From assembly GCA_030692905.1 (NCBI GenBank), contig JAUYBT010000231.1, positions 1-12,213 on the forward strand: a DNA stretch of 12,213 bases, in the 5' to 3' direction. The stretch is from Bacteroidales bacterium (GTDB taxonomy: Bacteria > Bacteroidota > Bacteroidia > Bacteroidales > VadinHA17). The first letter of the stretch is position 1. Each line of letters opens with the position of its first letter. The notes under the pieces were generated by a model. It ran no database searches. It was not told the DNA's origin and was given only the letters and a program-made list of their open reading frames with translations. The translations under genes and the position numbers were made by a program. This document shows positions 6,712-12,213 of the stretch, in pieces.

Positions 6712-7851
6712 TTGCCAATTAACTACAACATATTACCATCTCCCTGTTACGTGATCGATGAAAAAAGATTCCGTAAGAACCTTTCTCTTATCAATCGGGT
6801 ATCAATAGAATCCGGTGCTGAGATAATCCTTGCATTCAAGGGATTTGCCATGTGGGGAGTTTTTCCAATTCTCAGGGAATATATTTCAGGCGCTGCTGCA
6901 AGTTCTTTGGACGAAGCACGTCTGTGTTCCGATGAGATAGGTTCTCCTGCTCATACATATTCTCCTGTATATAAGCGAAGTGAGTTTCAATCAATTCTTA
7001 AGTTCAGTTCTCATGTCACTTTTAATTCACTAAACCAGTTCGGAAAATATTCGACTGAATTGCAAAGATATTCGAAGAAAGTTTCAACCGGATTAAGAAT
7101 CAATCCTGAATATTCAGAGGTAAGTCATGGGCTATATAATCCATGCTCTCCCGGGTCCAGACTGGGTGTGATCGCAGATGATCTGAAGGATGGTTTACCG
7201 GAAAAGATTGAAGGGCTTCATTTTCATGTTCTTTTTGAATCTGACTCTTATGCTCTCGAAAAAGTTCTGGAGATTGTTGAGGTTAAATTCGGAAAGTTTT
7301 TTCCTCAGCTCAAGTGGATCAATATGGGTGGCGGACATCTGATGACCAGAAAAGATTATGATGTTGTTCACCTTATAAAAATTCTTAAAAGATTCCGTGA
7401 GAAATCCGGTCTTCATGTCATACTTGAACCGGGAAGTGCTTTTGCATGGGAAACAGGAGAATTAGTTTCAACAGTTGAAGATATAGTTGAAAATCAAAGC
7501 ATTAAAACAGCTATCCTGGATGTCTCTTTTATTGCCCACATGCCTGATTGCCTTGAAATGCCCTACAAACCTAAAATTGCCGGTGCAACTGACCCGGTTC
7601 CCGGGAAACCAACTTACAGGATAGGAGGTAACTCATGTTTATCGGGCGATGTTATGGGTGAATGGTCATTTGAAAGGGAGCTTAAACCAGGTGACAGGAT
7701 GATCTTCCGGGATATGATCCATTATACGATGGTAAAAACCACCACATTTAACGGTGTGCACCATCCTTCTATCGGCATCTGGACGATGGATGGCAAATTC
7801 AAATTAATCAGGGAATTTGGTTACGAAGACTATAAGAACAGGTTGTCTTAA
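6712..7851 (+). CDS. nspC: Carboxynorspermidine/carboxyspermidine decarboxylase (PLP, alanine-racemase fold)
   Basis: This 379-residue PLP enzyme of fold type III removes CO2 from carboxyspermidine to give spermidine, the last step of the route. K43 in EIILAFKGFAMW (37-48) is the likely PLP lysine. GLHFHVL (168-174), the glycine loop NMGGGHL (204-210), LEPGSAFAW (238-246), and GNSCLSGDVMGEW (306-318) with C309 and D313 at the active-site dimer interface all fit ornithine/diaminopimelate decarboxylase relatives. RDMIHYTMVKTTTFNG (333-348) supplies the PLP-contacting tyrosine. The start must be non-ATG: a stop codon lies at 6706-6708, the first in-frame ATG falls after the PLP lysine, and TTG 6712 gives the usual short leader before PSPCYVIDE. 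It shares a transcript with the synthase, across a spacer with a strong potential stem. Confidence 0.93.
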   Translation: MPINYNILPSPCYVIDEKRFRKNLSLINRVSIESGAEIILAFKGFAMWGVFPILREYISGAAASSLDEARLCSDEIGSPAHTYSPVYKRSEFQSILKFSSHVTFNSLNQFGKYSTELQRYSKKVSTGLRINPEYSEVSHGLYNPCSPGSRLGVIADDLKDGLPEKIEGLHFHVLFESDSYALEKVLEIVEVKFGKFFPQLKWINMGGGHLMTRKDYDVVHLIKILKRFREKSGLHVILEPGSAFAWETGELVSTVEDIVENQSIKTAILDVSFIAHMPDCLEMPYKPKIAGATDPVPGKPTYRIGGNSCLSGDVMGEWSFERELKPGDRMIFRDMIHYTMVKTTTFNGVHHPSIGIWTMDGKFKLIREFGYEDYKNRLS

Positions 7852-7852
7852 T

Positions 7853-7888
7853 GTCTGATAGTCTTGCAGTCTTTTTTTACCTGTCGCC
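7853..7888 (+). repeat. Repeat-filled convergent spacer (8-bp GTCTxxxx units and two TGTMGCC-type heptads)
   Basis: GTCT recurs at 7853, 7861 and 7869, an 8-bp rather than 7-bp period. It is followed by seven T (7872-7878) and the heptads TTTTACC and TGTCGCC (7875-7888), which end at the SDR stop codon. TTACCTGTC here is repeated exactly at 9673-9681. No inverted-repeat stem precedes the T run, so it is not called a terminator. Confidence 0.55.
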
Positions 7889-8590
7889 TTATTTCCGGTT
7901 AATCGTGATATCCGTAACAAGCATCTTATCAGTAATGAGAACTGCATTTACGATTTTTGAAGCTACCTCTGCCGGATCCATAAAGCTGCTTGTATCGCGG
8001 TTCTGATCAGGAATTTTCCAGAAATCTGTTCTCATACCGCCAGGATATACTGCAATGATATTTCGTTTTGTCCCTTTCAGTTCAGTCCTGAGCGCCTCGG
8101 TGTAACCTCTGGCTCCCCATTTTGCTGCACAATAGATTGTCTCTTCCGCTCTTCCGAGCAGGGCAGAGGTTGACATAATATTGACTATGGTAAGTTCTTC
8201 TTCTTCGGGAGTTATTCTTAGAATTTCAGATGTGAGTAGGATCATTCCCTTAATGTTGGCTTCAAAAACAGTGTCGATCATAGTCGAAGTTGAAGTATTT
8301 GCTTTTGTGAAGAGACCCATACCGGCATTATTGAAAAGATATTCAACTGAAAGCATATTTTTTGTCAGATATTCACCAACTTTTTTGATGTCTTCTTCCT
8401 TCCCAATATTGCAGATCAACGATTCGGCTAAATTGTATTTCTCAGATTTCTTAAGTCTGGCTGAAGCTAATACGAGTTTCTCACTGTTACGGCCAAGGAT
8501 AAGTACATTTTTCCCCGATTTAACCAGGAGTTCAGCAATTTCCAATCCCAGTCCGCTGGCACCGCCACTGATTACTGATATCTTTTGCAT
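7889..8590 (-). CDS. Short-chain dehydrogenase/reductase (classical SDR)
   Basis: This 233-residue NAD(P)-dependent oxidoreductase of unknown substrate has a Rossmann fold. The cofactor loop is SGGASGLG (8-15), a variant of TGxxxGxG. NNAG lies at 87-90 and the structural N112 in EANIKG. The catalytic set is S140 in NIMSTSA, Y153 and K157 in YCAAK, followed by YPGGMRTDFW (182-191), where a PG motif shapes the cofactor site. R34 in LGRNSEK at the end of the second strand hints at NADP. The length is normal for a classical SDR. The ATG at 8590 lies directly before the Rossmann strand, and an exact -7 box is 14 bp upstream. It is divergent from the EamA exporter and convergent with nspC, and no neighbour points to its substrate. 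Confidence 0.92.
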   Translation of the reverse strand: MQKISVISGGASGLGLEIAELLVKSGKNVLILGRNSEKLVLASARLKKSEKYNLAESLICNIGKEEDIKKVGEYLTKNMLSVEYLFNNAGMGLFTKANTSTSTMIDTVFEANIKGMILLTSEILRITPEEEELTIVNIMSTSALLGRAEETIYCAAKWGARGYTEALRTELKGTKRNIIAVYPGGMRTDFWKIPDQNRDTSSFMDPAEVASKIVNAVLITDKMLVTDITINRK

Positions 8591-8603
8591 TTTAGATTTT
8601 TTT

Positions 8604-8611
8604 CAAATATA
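8604..8611 (-). promoter_or_regulatory. Candidate -7 box (TAnnTTTG) for the SDR gene
   Basis: The minus strand reads TATATTTG, an exact match to the Bacteroidetes -7 consensus, ending 14 bp before the SDR start codon. No clear TTG lies 19-21 nt further upstream. The predicted leader would be only about 8 nt. Confidence 0.35.
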
Positions 8612-8674
8612 TCCATAATTCATGAATTGGTCTTCTATAGTCAGGTTTCCTTATATGGATTATTATGGTTTGAA

Positions 8675-8705
8675 TTTGCAGGTTATCCTGCTTTTACTAC
8701 TTTTG
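8675..8705 (+). promoter_or_regulatory. Bacteroidetes-type promoter for the EamA transporter
   Basis: TTTG (8675-8678), 19 nt, then TACTTTTG (8698-8705) matches both elements of the Bacteroidetes consensus exactly and at the standard spacing. The predicted start near 8711 lies about 12 nt before ATG 8723, which decides the start codon of the gene. Confidence 0.7.
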
Positions 8706-8722
8706 CGACTCAAATTCTGAGT

Positions 8723-9625
8723 ATGCATAAGAGTCGGGTAAAAACCTGGGCACACCTTTCACTTCTGGCAGCCAATATTATATATGGACTAAATTATTCC
8801 ATAGCCAAGTCTGTGATGCCTGACCATATAAAACCACTTGCCCTTGTTTCGTTCAGGAGTGTCCTTACAGCAGGACTATTCTGGATCACAAGCCTTTTCA
8901 TGCCAAAAGAACCTGTCAACCGGAAAGATTTATTATTTCTTTTCGGATGTTCCTTTTTTGGTGTAGTTATAAACCAGATACTTTTTCTGGCAGGACTGAA
9001 TCTCACATCTCAGATTAACTCATCAATAATTCAATCTACAAACCCGATATTCGCATTTGTCTTTGCTGCACTGATACTGAACGAAAGAATAACATTCCTG
9101 AAAGGGAGCGGCCTTGCAATAGGTCTTTCCGGGGTATTGTTGTTAATACTGCAGAATGGAACTCCCGACCTGGCAAGCTCTACTTTTTTGGGAGATGTTT
9201 TTACCCTGGTTAATACTATCAGCTGGGCATTTTATACAGTAATTATTAAGAGGATGCTCGAAAAGTATCATCCTGTAACAGTTATGAAATGGACCTTCTT
9301 TTTCGGAATGCTTACAACAATCCCGATAGGATATAACCAATGGAGCACAATGGATTGGTCATCAATATCTTTAAATGCATGGCTGGGAATAGGTTTCGTT
9401 GTTGTCTTTGCAACTTACCTTGGGTATCTCCTTCTCTCCTTCGGCCTGAGACGGCTTAGTCCCACTATTGTCAGCACCTATACTTACACTCAGCCAATTA
9501 TTGCAGCGTATATCGTTTCGATAATGGGACAGGATCATATTGATCTTGTTATGATATTCTCTGCTTTACTTATTTTTGCGGGTGTTTTCGTTGTAAGCAG
9601 GCAAAGGCAGAGCAATTCCATTTAA
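8723..9625 (+). CDS. EamA/DMT-family transporter (10-TM metabolite exporter)
   Basis: This 300-residue inner-membrane protein has two EamA repeats of about five membrane segments each. The first runs from HLSLLAANIIYGLNYSIAK to NPIFAFVFAALILNERI (about residues 107-123), the second from GDVFTLVNTISWAFYTVIIKR to TYTQPIIAAYIVSIMGQDHI and a last hydrophobic helix. The conserved P..a......l.E pattern ends the first repeat and P.iAa ends the second. Such proteins export amino acids, purines or other small metabolites; the substrate cannot be predicted here. The frame is open back to ATG 8585, but that start would overlap the divergent SDR gene and place a perfect promoter inside the coding region. 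ATG 8723 gives the usual N-terminus just before the first helix. Confidence 0.9.
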   Translation: MHKSRVKTWAHLSLLAANIIYGLNYSIAKSVMPDHIKPLALVSFRSVLTAGLFWITSLFMPKEPVNRKDLLFLFGCSFFGVVINQILFLAGLNLTSQINSSIIQSTNPIFAFVFAALILNERITFLKGSGLAIGLSGVLLLILQNGTPDLASSTFLGDVFTLVNTISWAFYTVIIKRMLEKYHPVTVMKWTFFFGMLTTIPIGYNQWSTMDWSSISLNAWLGIGFVVVFATYLGYLLLSFGLRRLSPTIVSTYTYTQPIIAAYIVSIMGQDHIDLVMIFSALLIFAGVFVVSRQRQSNSI

Positions 9626-9649
9626 GCATATCTCATGAAAGTTGGGTTC

Positions 9650-9677
9650 TGTAGCCAGTTGCCTGCAGCCTGTTACC
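9650..9677 (+). repeat. 7-bp tandem array (TGTAGCC-type) overlapping the mnmA stop codon
   Basis: Four contiguous heptads read TGTAGCC, AGTTGCC, TGCAGCC and TGTTACC. They fill most of the 47-bp convergent spacer between eamA and mnmA, and the last copy includes the mnmA stop codon (9673-9675 read on the minus strand). The unit matches the TGTMGCC family seen at 6620-6697 and 7875-7888. Confidence 0.8.
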
Positions 9678-10881
9678 TGTCAATCACCCCCGACCCGATA
9701 ACCTCATCCCCATCATACCATGCTGCAAACTGCCCCGGGGCAATTCCTCGCTGCGGCTTATCAAATATGATATACATTCCTTTCTCCCGGCAGTAAAGCC
9801 GAGCCCCCTGCAATGGTTGTCGATATCTTATTCGTACCATATAATTGCGACTTTCCCCTTCTTCCATCTTTATATCTGTTCTGATCCAGTGTGTTTCGTC
9901 TTTCCTTATAAACAACCCTTTACGGTTCAATCCGGGATGTGATTGACCTTCACCGACATAAACGACATTCTTCTCAACATCAATACCTATCACGAACAGA
10001 GCCTCTTTATGCCCTCCCACATTCATCCCTTTCCTTTGACCAATGGTAAAGAAATGTGCTCCGTTATGTATTCCTATTATTTGTCCCGATGATGGCTCAT
10101 ATTTAAATGATTCTGTCATTGTTGACAAAATTTCTTCTGACAAGTCACCACCTGGTATGCCCTCAGCAATATAAGGGAAGATAGATTTTCCACTTATATC
10201 AATTATTTCAACTATATTTCCTTTTTTCGCCTCTAGTTTCTGCTGCAGAAAAGTCGGCAGATGCACCTTGCCAACAAAACATATACCCTGGGAATCTTTT
10301 CGCTGTGCCGTTGCAAGTCCCAGTTTTTCAGCTATTTTGCGGACTTCAGGTTTAGTCAGATCACCTAACGGGAAAAGTGCTGTCGCAAGTTGCTCCTGAC
10401 TGACCTGGCAAAGAAAATAGCTCTGGTCCTTGTTATTATCTTTTCCTGAAAGAAGCCTGTAAACGGTTTTGTCTCCTGATTTTATCTCTTCCTTTCTGCA
10501 GTAGTGTCCGGTTGCCACGAAATCACCCCCAAGCATGCGAGCCTCTTCAGCAAATGAATCAAATTTTATCTCCCTGTTGCACAATACATCCGGGTTGGGA
10601 GTACGTCCCTTTTCATATTCAGCAAACATATAGTCAACAACTCTCTGCCGGTAAGGTCCGCTCAGATCAACCTGGTGAAAAGGAATGCTAAGCTTCTTCG
10701 CAATCATCTCAGCAAACATCAGGTCATCTTCCCAGTGACAGTCGCTCTGAAGCAACCCTGTTGTATCGTGCCAGTTTCTCATAAACAGACCGGCAACATC
10801 ATAGCCCTGTTCCTTCAAAACCCATGCTGCAACACTCGAGTCTACACCACCCGATAATCCTATTACAACTCTTTTTTTCAC
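9673..10881 (-). CDS. mnmA: tRNA-specific 2-thiouridylase MnmA
   Basis: This 402-residue cytoplasmic enzyme thiolates U34 of tRNAs for Lys, Glu and Gln, using ATP and a relayed sulfur. The PP-loop SGGVDSS is at residues 10-16. The catalytic cysteines are C101 in PNPDVLCNREIKF and C201 in DSQGICFVGKV, equivalent to E. coli C102 and C199. ATGHY (123-127) and KDQSYFL (151-157) are tRNA and nucleotide contacts, and TIGQRKGMNVGG (279-290) begins the central beta domain. An extra stretch of about 30 residues (roughly 235-265) lies before that motif compared with E. coli, explaining the greater length. The start is GTG at 10881, directly before KKRVVIGLSGG; no in-frame ATG fits. An exact -7 box lies only 4 bp upstream. 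The final DEVIGSGVIDR is the usual family ending. Confidence 0.96.
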   Translation of the reverse strand: MKKRVVIGLSGGVDSSVAAWVLKEQGYDVAGLFMRNWHDTTGLLQSDCHWEDDLMFAEMIAKKLSIPFHQVDLSGPYRQRVVDYMFAEYEKGRTPNPDVLCNREIKFDSFAEEARMLGGDFVATGHYCRKEEIKSGDKTVYRLLSGKDNNKDQSYFLCQVSQEQLATALFPLGDLTKPEVRKIAEKLGLATAQRKDSQGICFVGKVHLPTFLQQKLEAKKGNIVEIIDISGKSIFPYIAEGIPGGDLSEEILSTMTESFKYEPSSGQIIGIHNGAHFFTIGQRKGMNVGGHKEALFVIGIDVEKNVVYVGEGQSHPGLNRKGLFIRKDETHWIRTDIKMEEGESRNYMVRIRYRQPLQGARLYCREKGMYIIFDKPQRGIAPGQFAAWYDGDEVIGSGVIDR

Positions 10882-10885
10882 TTCG

Positions 10886-10893
10886 CAAAGATA
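10886..10893 (-). promoter_or_regulatory. Candidate -7 box (TAnnTTTG) for mnmA
   Basis: The minus strand reads TATCTTTG, matching TAnnTTTG exactly, 4 bp before the GTG start codon. With normal geometry the transcript would begin at or very near the start codon. No good -33 TTG was found at 19-21 nt, so support is limited to the -7 half. Confidence 0.35.
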
Positions 10894-10919
10894 GGGAAAA
10901 ATGCTAACTTTAACCCATA

Positions 10920-12213
10920 ATGGGACAAGGCACTTTGACCATATACAGCGCTTCAGCAGGATCGGGTAAAACCTACAAACTGACAGGAATTTATCTTACC
11001 AGACTTTTTAAATCGAGATATAACTACAGAAGAATCCTTGCAGTGACCTTTACCCATAAAGCTACTGCTGAGATGAAATCCAGGATTCTTGATAATCTCC
11101 ACAAAATGGCAGTCGGAGAAAACTCAGATTATTTGCCCGGATTGGTTAAAGAGACAAATAAAACGGAAGAGTGGATCAGGAATGAGGCTAAAGAAATACT
11201 CAATTCAATCCTGCACGATTTTTCCCGGTTCTCTGTATCTACAATCGACAGTTTTTTCCAGAAGATACTGCGGGCTTTTGCACGGGAGGTCGGACTCCAT
11301 TCCGGATTTAATATTGAACTGGATCATAGTACGATACTTGCTTCTGCTGTTGATGAAATGATTGCTTCCTCCTCAACTGACAATCAGCTTAAAAACTGGC
11401 TGACTACCTATGCAATGTCGAATATTGATGAAGAGAAGAGCTGGAATCTTAAAGATGCGATAATTAAACTTGCGGAGGAACTGTTTAAAGAAAAATTCAA
11501 AATACTCTCCACCGATGAGCGATCAAATCTTGAAAATAAAAAATTTCTTCTTGAATATATAGAAAAGATCAAATCGATATCTTCTTCATTTGAGAAACTG
11601 TTGCATGATTACGGGAAGAAAGCTGATGAGATATTTTCAAAATTTGAATTGTCCGATGATATGTTTTACCGGAAGGGTAAAGGAGTACCCGGATTTATCA
11701 GATTTATGGTTTCAGGAATAGTGAAAGAGCCGAACAGCTGGGTCCGTGAAATAGAAAATGACCCGCCCCGGTGGTCTACCGGAACCACAGCAGCACAGTT
11801 GCAGGCTGCAATTGCCGGGGGACTGGATAAGAACCTGAGAGAAGCAATTAATTATTATGATGGGAATGTAGTTGAATATAATAGTGCAACTGCTATTCTG
11901 TCATATATTTACGCCCTCGGAATCTTATCGGATGTTTTGCATAATGTTCATCTTATAACTACCTCCGAAAACAGTTTCCTCCTGTCTGATGCAGGTGAAC
12001 TGATTAACCTTATCACCCGCGGGGATCAGTCTCCTTTTATTTACGAAAAGGTGGGCAACAAGTCCGAAAATATCATGATTGATGAGTTTCAGGATACATC
12101 AATCATACAATGGAATAATTTCAGACCATTGATCGAAAACAGCATGGCAGAGGGTTTTGATAACCTTGTTGTTGGTGATGTAAAACAATCAATTTACCGG
12201 TGGAGGAACAGCG
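10920..12213 (+). CDS. UvrD/RecB-type superfamily 1 helicase, N-terminal 431 residues (3' truncated)
   Basis: The frame is open from ATG 10920 to the right edge with no stop. The protein is an ATP-dependent DNA helicase of the UvrD/RecB/AddA group. Motif I (Walker A) is ASAGSGKT at 11-18. Motif Ia is AVTFTHKATAEMKSRI at 41-56. FSVSTIDSFFQKILRAFAREV (104-124) is the Ic-type block typical of AddA/RecB-like enzymes. Motif II (Walker B) is IMIDEFQDTS at 385-394 with D388 and E389, and motif III is VVGDVKQSIYRWRN at 417-430. The long gap of about 260 residues between the Ic block and motif II is the extended 1B region of RecB/AddA proteins, so the full protein probably exceeds 1000 residues; the C-terminal nuclease domain, if any, is outside the window. 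Only 38 bp separate it from the divergent mnmA. An AddB partner cannot be checked. Confidence 0.93.
   Translation, partial: MGQGTLTIYSASAGSGKTYKLTGIYLTRLFKSRYNYRRILAVTFTHKATAEMKSRILDNLHKMAVGENSDYLPGLVKETNKTEEWIRNEAKEILNSILHDFSRFSVSTIDSFFQKILRAFAREVGLHSGFNIELDHSTILASAVDEMIASSSTDNQLKNWLTTYAMSNIDEEKSWNLKDAIIKLAEELFKEKFKILSTDERSNLENKKFLLEYIEKIKSISSSFEKLLHDYGKKADEIFSKFELSDDMFYRKGKGVPGFIRFMVSGIVKEPNSWVREIENDPPRWSTGTTAAQLQAAIAGGLDKNLREAINYYDGNVVEYNSATAILSYIYALGILSDVLHNVHLITTSENSFLLSDAGELINLITRGDQSPFIYEKVGNKSENIMIDEFQDTSIIQWNNFRPLIENSMAEGFDNLVVGDVKQSIYRWRNS

Noticed and set aside
6513..6722. Short plus-strand open frame ending with repeat-encoded residues
   Set aside because: It overlaps the end of the synthase and then translates the heptad arrays; there is no independent evidence for a protein.
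8181..8618. 145-codon plus-strand open frame
   Set aside because: It is antisense to the SDR gene, whose catalytic motifs are complete; the serine-rich translation is typical of a shadow frame.
11089..11361. 90-codon plus-strand open frame
   Set aside because: It is a shifted frame inside the helicase, whose motifs I, Ia, II and III are read continuously from 10920.

Overview
The window looks like a chromosomal piece from a Bacteroidota bacterium, most likely of the Bacteroidales type. The evidence is the C-terminal end of a SusD/RagB-type outer membrane lipoprotein, sites matching the Bacteroidetes promoter form (TTTG, about 19 nt, then TAnnTTTG), little or no Shine-Dalgarno sequence before starts, a moderately AT-rich composition, and the carboxyspermidine route to spermidine. 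No mobile element, CRISPR array, rRNA or tRNA was seen, and nothing resembles a defence system.

Layout from left to right. (1) 1-483 is the end of a susD-like gene, closed by two consecutive hairpin terminators. (2) 677-3661 is a three-gene same-strand block: a COG4299-type (NagX/HGSNAT-like) membrane protein, an AmgK-like sugar kinase and a MurU-like nucleotidyltransferase. Together they suggest salvage of peptidoglycan amino sugars. (3) 3740-5185, minus strand, is trkH, a potassium-uptake channel subunit. (4) 5423-7851, plus strand, is a carboxy(nor)spermidine synthase followed by its decarboxylase (nspC), the two final steps of spermidine synthesis. (5) 7889-8590 (minus, a short-chain dehydrogenase) and 8723-9625 (plus, an EamA/DMT exporter) are divergent from a shared 132-bp promoter region. 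(6) 9673-10881 (minus) is mnmA for tRNA 2-thiolation. Divergent from it, the first 431 codons of a UvrD/RecB-type helicase run off the right edge; it has no stop inside the window.

The most unusual feature is in the spacers. Five gene-end spacers (after nagX, murU/trkH, the carboxyspermidine synthase, nspC/SDR and eamA/mnmA) carry short tandem repeats, nearly all with a period of exactly 7 bp. The unit differs between sites: AAGTAAG, AAGATAA, TGGTTTC, a degenerate GCRCCCW, and a recurring TGTMGCC family. The TGTMGCC family occurs at three sites, once as facing arrays that could fold into a 27-bp stem. None of the three divergent promoter regions has such an array. The rest of the window is mostly ordinary housekeeping and metabolic content.
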